Shown one piece after another: positions 10,101 through 20,343 of a stretch of DNA of 33,063 bases. Made by a program: the position numbers and the translations under genes. Below the pieces are notes generated by a model that saw only the letters and a list, made by a program, of their open reading frames with translations, was not told where the DNA came from and searched no databases. Position 1 is the stretch's first letter. The number at the start of each line of letters is the position of its first letter. The DNA is from Clostridiales bacterium (GTDB taxonomy: Bacteria; Bacillota; Clostridia; Lachnospirales; Lachnospiraceae). The stretch is taken from positions 1-33,063 of the forward strand of contig JAJPYF010000146.1 of assembly GCA_021205085.1 (NCBI GenBank). The letters run 5' to 3'.

Positions 10101-10425
10101 GTGTGTTTACACCTCCATAATGATTATCTGGACCAGAGGTCCGTTCATGATTTCCCGCAGCGCTTCAATCCTGTCAGTGAACAATGAATTCAGAGGGGAA
10201 TTCACTGCAGCCGCACACATCGAAGATCACGGGCCCGCTGCCGCCCTTTTTGATTCAAACAGATCCTGTTCCAAATCGGTGCTCTGTGGCAGAGTCATCC
10301 GGGGAGGAACGGATTATGCAGTAAATGCGCACCTGCGGCAGTCCTGCCGCGATGCTCCAACCTGCTCTCATCATCTATGCACAGTTTCTTCTATATAATA
10401 AGAAAGAACTGTGCCAACATGATAA
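10101..10425 (-). promoter_or_regulatory. long structured leader/intercistronic region upstream of rpsM
   Basis: About 325 bp without a convincing gene. Several perfect inverted repeats: 10379-10414 (GCACAGTT/AACTGTGC), 10335-10350 (GCGGCA/TGCCGC), 10258-10270 (AACAG/CTGTT), 10185-10204 (TGAATTC/GAATTCA), 10130-10142 (GGACC/GGTCC). Confidence 0.5.
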
Positions 10426-10539
10426 TTAACCCTGTCTCTGTTTGTGTTTCGGGTTCTCGCAAATGATCATAACCCGACCCTTACGCTTGATTACCTTGCA
10501 CTTCTCGCACATCGGTTTAACGGATGCTCTTACTTTCAC
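10426..10539 (-). CDS. rpmJ: 50S ribosomal protein L36, zinc-binding form, GTG start
   Basis: Manual translation of minus strand: (V/M)[36 protein letters not shown]. 37 aa, below the ORF track cutoff; SD GAAAGGAGGG upstream. Confidence 0.95.
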   Translation of the reverse strand: MKVRASVKPMCEKCKVIKRKGRVMIICENPKHKQRQG

Positions 10540-10660
10540 AGCAAACCCTCCTTTCATAGTAATCGCGCTGTCAATATAGTTGCTTTATAGCATAAAACCT
10601 TTGAATTACCGGTTTTTTGCTCGACTTTAAACGCTCCTGATTTTCAGAGCGCCGATGTTT

Positions 10661-10689
10661 ATTATAGCATGGCATATAAGCCAATGCAA
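10661..10689 (-). promoter_or_regulatory. candidate internal promoter for rpmJ and the alpha operon (TTGCAT-17-TATAAT with extended -10 TGC)
   Basis: Minus strand TTGCAT TGGCTTATATGCCATGC TATAAT; TGCTATAAT fits the extended -10 pattern TGnTATAAT. Lies in the 182-bp infA-rpmJ gap. Confidence 0.65.
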
Positions 10690-10721
10690 ACATTTTTTCA
10701 ATTATTTTAAAAAAATCTGCC

Positions 10722-10940
10722 CTATTTGTCTCTCCAGATGATCCTTCCCTTTGTCAGATCGTAGGGGGAAAGCTCAAGAGTTACCTTGTCGCCCGGAAGG
10801 ATGCGGATAAAATTCATGCGAAGCTTTCCGCTGATCGTTGCCATGATCTGGTGGCCGTTCTCAAGTTCCACTTTAAAAAATGCATTGGGGAGCTTCTCAA
10901 CCACGACGCCTTCCACTTCAATTACATCTGCTTTTGACAT
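10722..10940 (-). CDS. infA: translation initiation factor IF-1
   Basis: [72 protein letters not shown]. Confidence 0.98.
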   Translation of the reverse strand: MSKADVIEVEGVVVEKLPNAFFKVELENGHQIMATISGKLRMNFIRILPGDKVTLELSPYDLTKGRIIWRDK

Positions 10941-11196
10941 TTTCTTCCTCCTGATACAATTTCAATGCCCTCTTTATTTCCAGATCTCCCGGATCCCCGC
11001 CCCGCGTCAGCGGCTCCGCCACTGCCGGGGAGATATTACCGATGACCTGAATATGTTTCCGTTTTTTCCGTTTGGGATGCCCGACCGTCCGTCTTACACC
11101 GTCCGCCAGAGAAACAAAATCGCCGTCCTCTCCCACGATCACATACAGGCGATCCTTATCGTGACCCGCCTTAGATCTCGCCAGTCTGAATTTCAT
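10918..11196 (-). CDS. KOW-domain RNA-binding protein (L14e/L6e/L27e-like)
   Basis: 92 aa; [58 protein letters not shown] before ATG; overlaps both map and infA. Confidence 0.85.
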   Translation of the reverse strand: MKFRLARSKAGHDKDRLYVIVGEDGDFVSLADGVRRTVGHPKRKKRKHIQVIGNISPAVAEPLTRGGDPGDLEIKRALKLYQEEENVKSRCN

Positions 11197-11959
11197 GCCT
11201 TTCCTCCTCGGTTAGGGTCAAAATCTCCGGCTCTCCATCGGTAATCAGGATCGTATTCTCATAGTGCGCGGAAAGCGACCGGTCGCGGGTGACCACCGTC
11301 CAGTTGTCATCCATCCACTCCACTTCCCATGTACCTGCATTCACCATCGGCTCTACGGCCAGCGTCATCCCTTCCCGCAGACGAATCCCTCTGCTCTTCT
11401 GGCGGAAATTCGGAATCTGCGGATCCTCGTGGAGCTTTGCCCCGACACCGTGTCCTACCAGATCCTTCACCACGCCGTATCCGAAGCTCTCACAGTAATC
11501 CCCGATCGCGTTGGAAATCTCGTGAAGATGATGGCCGCTTCTGGCATACCGGATTCCCTCGAAAAAGCTTTGGCGCGTCCGCTCGATCAGCAGCTTCGCC
11601 TCCTCGGAAACTTCACCGATGGCATGTGTCCGCGCTGCGTCGGAATGGTACCCTTTATAAATACATCCCATATCCAGGCTTACGATATCCCCGTCCTGAA
11701 TGATGCGGTGTTTTGTGGGAATTCCGTGAACGACCTCCTCGTTAATGGAAACACAGACCGAACCCGGAAACCCGTTGTAATTCTTGAAATTGGGAACACA
11801 GCCGAAGCTTCGAATCATCTCCTCCGCCTTCCGGTCTACATCCAGCGTTGACATTCCCGCCCTGAGCTCCCTGCCAAGATCCTGATGGACAATGGCTATA
11901 ATTCTGCAAGCCTCGCGCATCAGCGCGATCTCGCGTTCTGACTTAACTGATACTGACAT
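11171..11959 (-). CDS. map: type I methionyl aminopeptidase
   Basis: SVCVSINEEVVHGIPTKHRIIQDGDIVSLDMGCIYKGYHSDAARTHAIG...GHGVGAKLHEDPQIPNF. Confidence 0.97.
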   Translation of the reverse strand: MSVSVKSEREIALMREACRIIAIVHQDLGRELRAGMSTLDVDRKAEEMIRSFGCVPNFKNYNGFPGSVCVSINEEVVHGIPTKHRIIQDGDIVSLDMGCIYKGYHSDAARTHAIGEVSEEAKLLIERTRQSFFEGIRYARSGHHLHEISNAIGDYCESFGYGVVKDLVGHGVGAKLHEDPQIPNFRQKSRGIRLREGMTLAVEPMVNAGTWEVEWMDDNWTVVTRDRSLSAHYENTILITDGEPEILTLTEEERHEIQTGEI

Positions 11960-11983
11960 GAACTGCCTCCGAAATAATCCGAA

Positions 11984-12628
11984 TTATTTTTCCAGCAGTG
12001 CAACGATCGCATCAAAAACCTCATTCATCGGCTGCGTTCCGTCCACCGTTTTCAGAATGCCCTGCGCGGTATAATAATCGATCAGAGGCTGCGTCTGGTT
12101 ATGGTAAACATCCAGACGTTTTTTCACGGTTTCCGCTTCGTCATCGGCTCTCAGCACGACCGGACTCCCGCAGCGGTCACAAATGCCCTCGACCTTTGTC
12201 GGGATATTGACGATGTGATAGGTTGCACCACAGTTTAAACAGGCTCTTCTTCCGGACATTCTGGTGATGATATTCTCATCCGGCACATCCACGTCGATCG
12301 CATAGTCCATGCTCTCTCCGCGCGCATTCAGCGCTTCCGTCAGACACTCTGCCTGCGGAATCGTCCGCGGAAACCCGTCGAGGATAAATCCATCCCTGCA
12401 ATCCTCGTTGGAGATTCGGTCAACGACAAGATCACAGGTCAGCTCATCCGGAACCAGAAGCCCCTGATCCATATATACCTTTGCCTTTTTCCCAAGCTCC
12501 GTTCCCGCTTTCAGGTTGGCGCGAAAGATATCTCCCGTGGAGATGTGCGGAATCCCATATTTATCCGCGATCAGTTTTGCCTGTGTGCCTTTTCCGGCAC
12601 CCGGTGCCCCCAACATTATAATCTTCAT
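11984..12628 (-). CDS. adk: adenylate kinase (zinc-finger lid type)
   Basis: MKIIMLGAPGAGKGTQAKLIADKYGIPHISTGDI...CLNCGATYH...CDRCGSPV. Confidence 0.98.
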   Translation of the reverse strand: MKIIMLGAPGAGKGTQAKLIADKYGIPHISTGDIFRANLKAGTELGKKAKVYMDQGLLVPDELTCDLVVDRISNEDCRDGFILDGFPRTIPQAECLTEALNARGESMDYAIDVDVPDENIITRMSGRRACLNCGATYHIVNIPTKVEGICDRCGSPVVLRADDEAETVKKRLDVYHNQTQPLIDYYTAQGILKTVDGTQPMNEVFDAIVALLEK

Positions 12629-12646
12629 ATTGACCTCCTCTAAGAC

Positions 12647-12691
12647 ACAGAAGCGGAGATACCGGTTCCCCGAATATCTCCCACTCTCTGT
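12647..12691 (-). other. strong hairpin in the secY-adk intercistronic spacer
   Basis: Minus strand GGAGATA-TTCGG-GGAA-CCGG-TATCTCC, extended by ACAGA/TCTGT; no U-tract follows. Confidence 0.5.
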
Positions 12692-12696
12692 ATTGA

Positions 12697-14013
12697 TTAA
12701 TCATTTAAAAATCCTTTGTAATTGCGAACCAGCATCTGAGACTCGATCTGCTTTAAGGTCTCGATGATAACGCCCACGATAATGATCAGCGATGTACCTC
12801 CGAAAGATACGTCCGCATTGAACACTCCCTCAAAGAAAATCGGGATGATCGCGACAATCACAAGACCGACTGCGCCGATAAAGATGATGTAGTTCAGCAT
12901 CTTCGTCAGATAGTCGCTGGTCGGCTTGCCCGGACGAATACCCGGAATAAAACCGCCCTGTTTTTTCAGGTTGTCTGCAACCTCAAGCGGGTTGAAGGTG
13001 ATGGACGTATAGAAATACGCAAATGCAATAATCAAAGCGATATAGATTGCCAGTCCGATGTTGTTGATCGGCGTGTTGAAATCAAACCAGTTCGACTGTG
13101 TCAGCATATTCAGGATCTTTCCCCACACGGATGTCCCGCCGGTCTTACCCAGCAGCTGGCAAATAATCACCGGAAACATCATCAGAGACTGTGCAAAGAT
13201 GACGGGAATAACGCCGGCCGTGTTGACCTTCAGGGGAATCTGGGAGGACTGTCCGCCCACCTGCTTCCTGCCCATAACCTTGCGTGAATACTGGACAGGG
13301 ATTCTCCGCTCTGCGCCCTGAAGCAGGACAACCAGAACGACCACCAGAACAATGATCGCCACGATAATTGCCGCATTCAGAACCGCTGTTGCGATCTCCT
13401 TCCCCTGTACAAACTGCCCGAACAATGTCGTCAGGTCGGACGGGAGCCTGGAGATAATATTAATCGTCAGGACGATGGAGATTCCATTCCCGACACCGCG
13501 CTCCGTGATGCGCTCACCGATCCACATGATCACGGTGGAACCCGCGGTCAGTGTGACCACTGTCATGATCACGTTCAGTGCATTAAACTCAGTGAAAAGA
13601 CCCTGTCTTCCGAATGCAATGGACATAGCCAGAGATTCCATGATCGCCAGTCCGACGGTCAGGTATCTTGTAATCGCAGTCAGCTTTTTCCTTCCGTCCT
13701 CGCCGTCCTTCTGCCACTCCTCAAACTTCGGAATCGCGATGGTCAGCAGCTGGATGATGATGGATGATGTGATATACGGCGTAATATTCAGCGCAAAGAC
13801 CGACATATTTTCAAAGGAACCGCCGGTGATCGCGTCAAAAAAGCCAAAGGCATTTCCCGAGTTCTCGGAAAACCACTCGGCAAAATACTCGCCGTTTATA
13901 CCCGGAATCGGAATCTGAGACCCGATACGCACCACGATCAGCATCAGGAAGGTAAAGATGATTCTGTTTCTTATTTCCTTGATTTTAAATGCATTACGGA
14001 CTGTCTGGAGCAT
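12697..14013 (-). CDS. secY: preprotein translocase subunit SecY
   Basis: [40 protein letters not shown]; multiple TM segments; GGFIPGIRPGKPTSDYL. Confidence 0.98.
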   Translation of the reverse strand: MLQTVRNAFKIKEIRNRIIFTFLMLIVVRIGSQIPIPGINGEYFAEWFSENSGNAFGFFDAITGGSFENMSVFALNITPYITSSIIIQLLTIAIPKFEEWQKDGEDGRKKLTAITRYLTVGLAIMESLAMSIAFGRQGLFTEFNALNVIMTVVTLTAGSTVIMWIGERITERGVGNGISIVLTINIISRLPSDLTTLFGQFVQGKEIATAVLNAAIIVAIIVLVVVLVVLLQGAERRIPVQYSRKVMGRKQVGGQSSQIPLKVNTAGVIPVIFAQSLMMFPVIICQLLGKTGGTSVWGKILNMLTQSNWFDFNTPINNIGLAIYIALIIAFAYFYTSITFNPLEVADNLKKQGGFIPGIRPGKPTSDYLTKMLNYIIFIGAVGLVIVAIIPIFFEGVFNADVSFGGTSLIIIVGVIIETLKQIESQMLVRNYKGFLND

Positions 14014-14456
14014 TAGATCACCTCTGCTTTTCCACCCAGTGCTTCAATTTTTTCTTTTGCCGAACCACTGAATGCGTTAACCTGCACCGTAAGCTTCTTT
14101 GTAAGCTCACCATTGCCGAGAATCTTGACGCCGTCTCTGGGATTTCTCACGATACCGGCCTCAACCAGTGTGTCAACAGTCACTACTGTGTCATTATCAA
14201 ATGCTTCCAGCGAGGAAACATTCACAGCAACAATATCCTTGGTGTTTCTGTTTGTGAAACCTCTCTTCGGGATACGTCTGTAGAGAGGCATCTGGCCGCC
14301 CTCAAATCCGGGTCTCGGTGCTCCGGAACGTGCTTTCTGGCCCTTATGTCCGTATCCGGCGGTCTTTCCGTTCCCTGAGCCGTGTCCGCGACCTCTGCGG
14401 AAACGATCCCCGTGTGTTGAACCCGCTGCGGGTTTTAAATTCGATAACTCCATCAT
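14013..14456 (-). CDS. rplO: 50S ribosomal protein L15
   Basis: [44 protein letters not shown]. Confidence 0.98.
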   Translation of the reverse strand: MMELSNLKPAAGSTHGDRFRRGRGHGSGNGKTAGYGHKGQKARSGAPRPGFEGGQMPLYRRIPKRGFTNRNTKDIVAVNVSSLEAFDNDTVVTVDTLVEAGIVRNPRDGVKILGNGELTKKLTVQVNAFSGSAKEKIEALGGKAEVI

Positions 14457-14472
14457 GGCACCTCCTTACCTG

Positions 14473-14655
14473 TTAAATTTCCTCAACTTTTACCAAATGG
14501 CTGACCTGGCGGATCATACCGCGGGTCGCCGCGTTGTCCGGAAGCTCGACTGTCTTATTCAGCTTCTTTAAGCCGAGAGCTGCTACAGTCTTTCTGTGCT
14601 TCGGGATCGCACCAATCGTTGATTTTACAAGTGTGATTCTTAATTTATCTGCCAT
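14473..14655 (-). CDS. rpmD: 50S ribosomal protein L30
   Basis: [60 protein letters not shown]. Confidence 0.97.
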   Translation of the reverse strand: MADKLRITLVKSTIGAIPKHRKTVAALGLKKLNKTVELPDNAATRGMIRQVSHLVKVEEI

Positions 14656-14668
14656 TGTCCTGTCCTCC

Positions 14669-15178
14669 TTAACCCAGTATCTCTTCCACAGACTTGCCGC
14701 GAAGTCTGGCTACTTCCTCCGGGGATTTCAGCTGGCGAAGTGCCTCGATCGTTGCCAGGACAACATTCTGCTTATTGTTGGAGCCCAGAGATTTGGTACG
14801 GATGTTTTTGATGCCGGCAAGCTCGCACACGCTACGTGCGGGGCCGCCCGCGATAACGCCGGTACCTTCCGGGGACCGCTTCAGGAGCACGGATGCGCCT
14901 GTGTGCTTTCCGGTAGAATCATGAGAAATACTGTTGTTTTCATCCAGCTTTACCTCAATGAGATTCTTCATGGCATCCTCTTTTCCCTTGCGAACCGCCT
15001 CGGGAATTTCCTGTGCCTTGCCTAAGCCTGCGCCGACATGACCGTTCCGGTCACCTACGACAACCAAAGCTGTGAAACGCATATTCCGTCCGCCCTTCAC
15101 AACCTTTGTTACACGCTTGATCGCCACGGTTTTTTCTTCTAATTCAAACTGATCCGGGTCAATAATTGCTCGTTTCAT
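14669..15178 (-). CDS. rpsE: 30S ribosomal protein S5
   Basis: [48 protein letters not shown]. Confidence 0.98.
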   Translation of the reverse strand: MKRAIIDPDQFELEEKTVAIKRVTKVVKGGRNMRFTALVVVGDRNGHVGAGLGKAQEIPEAVRKGKEDAMKNLIEVKLDENNSISHDSTGKHTGASVLLKRSPEGTGVIAGGPARSVCELAGIKNIRTKSLGSNNKQNVVLATIEALRQLKSPEEVARLRGKSVEEILG

Positions 15179-15196
15179 CGTCGCTCTCCCTCCCTG

Positions 15197-15565
15197 TTAA
15201 AAGTTTAATCCGGCTTCACGCGCCGCATCTGCCAGTGCCTGAACCTTGCCCTGATAGATATAACCGCCTCTGTCAAAAACAACGGTGGTGATACCCTTCT
15301 CCAGTGCCTTCTTTGCAATGGCTGTACCGACTGCCTTCGCCGCGTCCACGTCGTCTGTATACTTCAGCGCGGATTTGATATCCTTTTCCATGGTGGAAGC
15401 TGCGCAAAGAGTAACCTGAGCGTCGTCGTCAATAATCTGGGCGTACATGTGCTTGTTGCTCCGGAAGACTGCCAGGCGTGGCCGTGCAGCAGTTCCCGCT
15501 AAATGATTCCGCATTCTTCTGTGCTTTTTCACACGAACATCTGCTCTTGATTTTTTATTTATCAT
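15197..15565 (-). CDS. rplR: 50S ribosomal protein L18
   Basis: [35 protein letters not shown]...[26 protein letters not shown]. Confidence 0.98.
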   Translation of the reverse strand: MINKKSRADVRVKKHRRMRNHLAGTAARPRLAVFRSNKHMYAQIIDDDAQVTLCAASTMEKDIKSALKYTDDVDAAKAVGTAIAKKALEKGITTVVFDRGGYIYQGKVQALADAAREAGLNF

Positions 15566-15583
15566 TACCTGTCACACCTCCAA

Positions 15584-16123
15584 TTATTTCTTGCCGGTCT
15601 TACCAACTTTGCGACGGATCACTTCATCGGCATACTTGATACCCTTGCCCTTATACGGCTCCGGGCTCCTCTTGCTTCGGATCTCTGCTGCGTACTGGCC
15701 GACCTTTTCCTTGTCGATGCCCTTCACAGTAATCTTATTTCCATCTACGACGGACTCCAGCCCCTCCGGATCTGTCATCTCCACCGGATGAGAATATCCC
15801 AGTGTCAATGTCAGCTTTTTGCCGGACTTGGCAGCCCTGTAACCGACACCGTTGATCTCCAGCACCTTGGCATAGCCCTCGGTCACACCGATGACCATGT
15901 TGTTGATCAGGGTTCTTGTCAATCCATGCAGTGATTTCATTTTCTTCAGGTCGTTCGGTCTGGATACGACAATCTCACTGCCTTCCTGTTTAATCTCCAT
16001 CTCCTCCGGAAGCACTCTCTCCAGTGTTCCCTTCGGACCTTTTACAGTCACATGATTATTTTCTGCGATCGTCACCGTTACGCCGGCCGGAATCGCGATT
16101 GGCATTCTTCCTATACGTGACAT
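15584..16123 (-). CDS. rplF: 50S ribosomal protein L6
   Basis: [19 protein letters not shown]...[25 protein letters not shown]. Confidence 0.98.
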   Translation of the reverse strand: MSRIGRMPIAIPAGVTVTIAENNHVTVKGPKGTLERVLPEEMEIKQEGSEIVVSRPNDLKKMKSLHGLTRTLINNMVIGVTEGYAKVLEINGVGYRAAKSGKKLTLTLGYSHPVEMTDPEGLESVVDGNKITVKGIDKEKVGQYAAEIRSKRSPEPYKGKGIKYADEVIRRKVGKTGKK

Positions 16124-16159
16124 GCCCGTACCTCCTAAAATTTAATTGATTGTGGATGC

Positions 16160-16564
16160 CTACCAGACGAAGGCTAATACTTCGCCGCCGACCCGGAGCT
16201 TTCTGGCTTCTTTGTCCGTGATCACACCCTGGTTGGTGGAAAGGATCGCAATACCGAGACCTCCCAGCACCTTCGGGATATCATCCTTGCCTGCATATAC
16301 GCGAAGACCCGGCTTGGAAATTCTCTTGATACCGGAGATAACCTTTTCGTTTTTGTCCGCGCCGTATTTTAAGGTGACACGGATCGCCTCGAAATTCCCG
16401 TCCGGAATCATCTCATACTTTGTGATATAACCCTCGTTATATAAAATATCCGCGATGGCGATCTTCATTTTTGACGAAGGGATATCTACTACATCATGCT
16501 TTGCGATATTCGCATTGCGGATTCTTGTAAGCATATCCGCGATTGGATCGTTTGTCGTTCTCAT
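16160..16564 (-). CDS. rpsH: 30S ribosomal protein S8
   Basis: Start chosen at [34 protein letters not shown], not the 7-codon upstream extension. Confidence 0.97.
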   Translation of the reverse strand: MRTTNDPIADMLTRIRNANIAKHDVVDIPSSKMKIAIADILYNEGYITKYEMIPDGNFEAIRVTLKYGADKNEKVISGIKRISKPGLRVYAGKDDIPKVLGGLGIAILSTNQGVITDKEARKLRVGGEVLAFVW

Positions 16565-16578
16565 ACTCTGCCTCCTCC

Positions 16579-16764
16579 TTACCAACTGGATTTCTTCACA
16601 CCCGGAATCTCGCCCTTGTAGGCCAGCTCGCGGAAGCAGATCCTGCAGATTCCGTATTTTCTCAGCACAGAATGCGGACGCCCGCAGATCCTGCAGCGAG
16701 TATATTCTCTGGTAGAGAATTTCGGTTTGCGCTGCTGTTTAACTTTTAAAGATGTCTTAGCCAT
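16579..16764 (-). CDS. rpsN: 30S ribosomal protein S14, zinc-binding (type Z)
   Basis: 61 aa with [38 protein letters not shown] (two CxxC pairs). Confidence 0.97.
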   Translation of the reverse strand: MAKTSLKVKQQRKPKFSTREYTRCRICGRPHSVLRKYGICRICFRELAYKGEIPGVKKSSW

Positions 16765-16779
16765 GAAAATTCCCTCCTG

Positions 16780-17319
16780 TTATTTTGCAAATGGCATATT
16801 GAACTGTGCCAGTAACTCCCGCGCCTCTTCATCCGTCTGGGCGGATGTGACAAAGATGATATCCATACCGCGTACTTTATCGATCTTGTCATACTCGATC
16901 TCCGGGAAAATCAGCTGCTCTTTGATGCCGAGAGCATAATTGCCTCTTCCGTCAAAAGAGTTCGGATTTACACCGCGGAAGTCACGCACACGCGGAAGCG
17001 CGAGGTTGATCAGGCGGTCGACAAACTCATACATCTTCTCGCCGCGCAGTGTAACCTTGCATCCGATGGCCATGCCTTCTCTGAGCTTGAAGTTTGCGAC
17101 AGATTTCTTTGCAATGGTCTTGATCGGCTTCTGTCCGGAGATGATCTCCAGATCCTTCATCGCAGACTCCAGAATCTTTGCATTTTCCTTCGCCTCGCCG
17201 ACGCCCATGTTGATGACAACCTTCTCAAGCTTCGGCACCTGCATGATATTCTTATATCCGAATTTCTTGATCATAGCATCTACGATCTCATTTTGATAAG
17301 CTTCTTTCAATCTACTCAA
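16780..17319 (-). CDS. rplE: 50S ribosomal protein L5, TTG start
   Basis: (L/M)[41 protein letters not shown] at 17319-17317 preceded by SD AAGGAGG at 9-nt spacing. The listed ORF to 17490 has a non-homologous extension. Confidence 0.93.
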   Translation of the reverse strand: MSRLKEAYQNEIVDAMIKKFGYKNIMQVPKLEKVVINMGVGEAKENAKILESAMKDLEIISGQKPIKTIAKKSVANFKLREGMAIGCKVTLRGEKMYEFVDRLINLALPRVRDFRGVNPNSFDGRGNYALGIKEQLIFPEIEYDKIDKVRGMDIIFVTSAQTDEEARELLAQFNMPFAK

Positions 17320-17335
17320 CTCGATGGACCTCCTT

Positions 17336-17659
17336 CTAATCAATGATCTTGCCCGTCTTCTTGGCGACGCGCTTCTTGATCGGTTTGCCCTTCTCATCCA
17401 CGCCGTCAAAGACGAATCCGATTCTGGTAGGCACTCCATCCGCAAGGTACATGACGTTGGAAATATCGATCGGCGCTTCCTGCTGGACAATACCGCCGGC
17501 CTGGTTTGCCATACTCGGCTTTGTATGCTTCGTGATCATGTTGATCCCCTCAACCGTCACTCTGTTATGCTTTGCGTCAACAGCGATTACTTTGCCTTCT
17601 TTATCTTTATCCTTGCCGGCAATCACCCTGACTGTATCACCTTTTTTAATTTTAAGCAT
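17336..17659 (-). CDS. rplX: 50S ribosomal protein L24
   Basis: [48 protein letters not shown]. Confidence 0.98.
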   Translation of the reverse strand: MLKIKKGDTVRVIAGKDKDKEGKVIAVDAKHNRVTVEGINMITKHTKPSMANQAGGIVQQEAPIDISNVMYLADGVPTRIGFVFDGVDEKGKPIKKRVAKKTGKIID

Positions 17660-17672
17660 GAATCGCTACCTC

Positions 17673-18041
17673 CTATAGTACTTCCGGAGCAAGGGAAACA
17701 ATTCTCATAAACTGTTTCTCACGAAGCTCCCTGGCAACCGGTCCAAATATACGGGTTCCTCTCGGAGTCTTGTCGTCCTTGATGATCACGGCAGCGTTCT
17801 CATCAAAACGGATGTAAGAACCATCCTTCCTGCGGATCTCCCTCTTTGTGCGGACAACAACCGCTTTTACAATGTCACCCTTTTTGACAACTCCGCCTGG
17901 TGTTGCATCTTTGACCGTTGCAACAATAATATCGCCAACACGGGCATATCTTCTCGTAGAACCGCCCATAACACGGATGCAGAGAATCTCTTTTGCTCCT
18001 GTGTTATCAGCCACCCTAAGCCTGCTTTCCTGCTGAATCAT
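17673..18041 (-). CDS. rplN: 50S ribosomal protein L14
   Basis: Start at [27 protein letters not shown], 39 codons inside the listed ORF; 122 aa. Confidence 0.97.
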   Translation of the reverse strand: MIQQESRLRVADNTGAKEILCIRVMGGSTRRYARVGDIIVATVKDATPGGVVKKGDIVKAVVVRTKREIRRKDGSYIRFDENAAVIIKDDKTPRGTRIFGPVARELREKQFMRIVSLAPEVL

Positions 18042-18061
18042 ACTGGCAGCCTCCTTTATGA

Positions 18062-18319
18062 TTATTTCGCTTTCTCCATGATCTCGACAAGTCTCCATCT
18101 CTTTTCCTTGGACAGCGGTCTTGTCTCCATAACTCTGACGGTATCGCCGATACCGCACTCGTTGTTCTCATCATGAGCTTTTAATTTGTAGGTCTTTTTT
18201 ACAATCTTGCCGTAAAGCGGGTGTCTCACGTTATCCTCGACAGCAACGACGATGGTCTTATCCATCTTATCGCTTACCACTTTTCCGACACGTGTTTTTC
18301 TAAGATTTCTTTCTTCCAC
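18062..18319 (-). CDS. rpsQ: 30S ribosomal protein S17
   Basis: [74 protein letters not shown]. Confidence 0.98.
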   Translation of the reverse strand: MEERNLRKTRVGKVVSDKMDKTIVVAVEDNVRHPLYGKIVKKTYKLKAHDENNECGIGDTVRVMETRPLSKEKRWRLVEIMEKAK

Positions 18320-18349
18320 GGGATTCTCCTTTCAGGGCCTTTGCCGAAA

Positions 18350-18550
18350 CTACTCCGCCTTCTCAGCGATCACTGTCTTGATCCTGGCAATGTTCTTCTT
18401 GACTTCCTTCAATCTCGCTGTGTTCTCCAGCTGATTGGTAGCGTTCTGGAACCGGAGATTGAAAAGCTCTTTCTTTGCAGCTACAAGCTGGTTATTTAAC
18501 TCGGCAGGACTCTGTGCTCTCAACTCTTCTAAATATTTAACCGATTTCAT
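18350..18550 (-). CDS. rpmC: 50S ribosomal protein L29
   Basis: [64 protein letters not shown] preferred to the GTG three codons upstream. Confidence 0.94.
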   Translation of the reverse strand: MKSVKYLEELRAQSPAELNNQLVAAKKELFNLRFQNATNQLENTARLKEVKKNIARIKTVIAEKAE

Positions 18551-18551
18551 T

Positions 18552-18977
18552 CTATTCACCGCCTTCTAAATCTTCACGTGAAACGATCTTGCACTTGCAC
18601 GGCAGCTTATGCACCGCCAGGCGAAGTGCTTCACGGGCAACGTCTTCGGGAACGCCGGCAACCTCAAACATGACACGGCCCGGCTTTACTACCGCAACCC
18701 AATACTCCAGTGAACCTTTACCTTTACCCATTCGGGTCTCAGCCGGAGTGGCCGTTACCGGTTTGTCGGGGAAGATTTTGATCCATACTTTACCGCCACG
18801 TTTCATATGACGGGTCATGGCAACACGGGCAGCTTCGATCTGGTTGGACTTAATCCAGCAGGGCTCCATGGCAACGATTCCATACTCACCGTATGTGATC
18901 TTGTTGCCTCTCATTGCCTTTCCTTTCATCGTACCACGGAACTGTTTCCGGTGTTTTGCTCTCTTCGGCATTAACAT
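18552..18977 (-). CDS. rplP: 50S ribosomal protein L16
   Basis: [42 protein letters not shown]. Confidence 0.98.
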   Translation of the reverse strand: MLMPKRAKHRKQFRGTMKGKAMRGNKITYGEYGIVAMEPCWIKSNQIEAARVAMTRHMKRGGKVWIKIFPDKPVTATPAETRMGKGKGSLEYWVAVVKPGRVMFEVAGVPEDVAREALRLAVHKLPCKCKIVSREDLEGGE

Positions 18978-19630
18978 TATCGATCTCTCCCTTCCACTGC
19001 TTTTTTCGGAAGAACTTCGCCGTTGTAGATCCAGACCTTCACACCGACTTTTCCGTATGTGGTGTCTGCCTCTGCGAAGCCATAGTCAATATCTGCTCTC
19101 AGAGTCTGCAGCGGAATCGTTCCCTCACTGTAAAACTCAGAGCGGGCAATATCCGCTCCGCCGAGACGCCCGGACACAGCAGCCTTGATTCCCTTTGCGC
19201 CGGCCTTCATGGTTCTGCCCATGCAGAACTTCATCGCGCGGCGGTAAGAAATACGGTTCTCCAGCTGTGCCGCAATGTTCTCGGCCACAAGCTGCGCATC
19301 CCTGTCCGGTCTCTTGACCTCTTTGATATCAACGATCATTTTCTTGTCGGTCAGCTTCTGAAGCTCTTTCTTGACCTTCTCAATCTCTGCGCCTCCCTTA
19401 CCGATGACAACACCCGGCTTCGCAGTGTAAACGGTAACCTTTACACGGTCGGATGCCCGCTCGATCTCGATATTGGAGATACCGGCGCTGTACAGCTTTT
19501 TCTTTAAAAACTGTCTGATATTGTAATCTTCAACCAGGAGATCTGCAAAGTCCTTCTCTGCGTACCACTTAGAACTCCAGTCTTTGATAATACCAACTCT
19601 CAATCCATGCGGATTCACTTTCTGTCCCAT
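18977..19630 (-). CDS. rpsC: 30S ribosomal protein S3
   Basis: [37 protein letters not shown] motif [19 protein letters not shown]. Confidence 0.98.
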   Translation of the reverse strand: MGQKVNPHGLRVGIIKDWSSKWYAEKDFADLLVEDYNIRQFLKKKLYSAGISNIEIERASDRVKVTVYTAKPGVVIGKGGAEIEKVKKELQKLTDKKMIVDIKEVKRPDRDAQLVAENIAAQLENRISYRRAMKFCMGRTMKAGAKGIKAAVSGRLGGADIARSEFYSEGTIPLQTLRADIDYGFAEADTTYGKVGVKVWIYNGEVLPKKAVEGRDR

Positions 19631-19641
19631 GCTTTAACCTC

Positions 19642-20028
19642 CTACCTTTCGTTCAGCACAATGGTGATGTGGCTCATCCTCTTCTCGATCCGGTAAGCTC
19701 TGCCCTGTGCCCTCGGCTGAATCCGTTTCATTGTGGGACCTTTGTTCGCGTAGCATTCCTCGACATAAAGGTCGTCAATGTTCATTCCGTTATTGTTCTC
19801 AGCGTTTGCAATCGCCGACTGTAATAATTTCTCAATGATGCTCGAAGCATATCTCGGATTGTACTTGAGGATCGCCAGTGCGGTCTTTACATCCTTGCCG
19901 CGGATCGCGTCCAGTACAAAGCAGGCTTTCTGCACAGATACCCTCGCGTAAGATAACTTAGCGGAAGGTCTGGTATCTTTCTGAGCATTTCTCTCACGTT
20001 TGATCTGTGATCTATGTCCCTTTGCCAT
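19642..20028 (-). CDS. rplV: 50S ribosomal protein L22
   Basis: AKLSYARVSVQKACFVLDAIRGKDVKTALAILKYNPRYASSIIEKLLQSAIANAENN...RIQPRAQGRAYRIEKRMSHITIVL. Confidence 0.98.
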   Translation of the reverse strand: MAKGHRSQIKRERNAQKDTRPSAKLSYARVSVQKACFVLDAIRGKDVKTALAILKYNPRYASSIIEKLLQSAIANAENNNGMNIDDLYVEECYANKGPTMKRIQPRAQGRAYRIEKRMSHITIVLNER

Positions 20029-20050
20029 GGATAATAACCTCCTTTACGAA

Positions 20051-20332
20051 TTATCTTACTCTGGATTTCTTCTCGTCCTTGCCGTGTCCTCTGTAGGTAC
20101 GGGTCGGTACGAACTCACCAAGCTTATGGCCGACCATATCCTCTGTGATATATACAGGAACATGTCTTCTGCCATCGTGAACCGCAATTGTATGTCCAAC
20201 CATCTGCGGAAAGATCGTGGAACGGCGGGACCAGGTCTTGATCACAGACTTGTCACCGGAGGCGTTCATCGCGTCTATCTTTTTCAGTAAGCTTTCATCA
20301 GCAAATGGTCCTTTTTTTAATGAACGTGCCAT
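20051..20332 (-). CDS. rpsS: 30S ribosomal protein S19
   Basis: [83 protein letters not shown]. Confidence 0.98.
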   Translation of the reverse strand: MARSLKKGPFADESLLKKIDAMNASGDKSVIKTWSRRSTIFPQMVGHTIAVHDGRRHVPVYITEDMVGHKLGEFVPTRTYRGHGKDEKKSRVR

Positions 20333-20343
20333 TCTATTCCCTC

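Noticed and set aside
10099-10398. 99-aa plus-strand ORF in the rpmJ-rpsM spacer
   Set aside because: No RBS-like context or recognisable domain; Cys/Ser/His-rich composition resembles noncoding translation. The inverted repeats explain the region better.
17320-17490. N-terminal extension of L5 and, similarly, of L14 (18042-18158)
   Set aside because: Not homologous to these proteins. It overlaps the preceding gene, and good SD/start pairs exist at 17319 (TTG) and 18041 (ATG).
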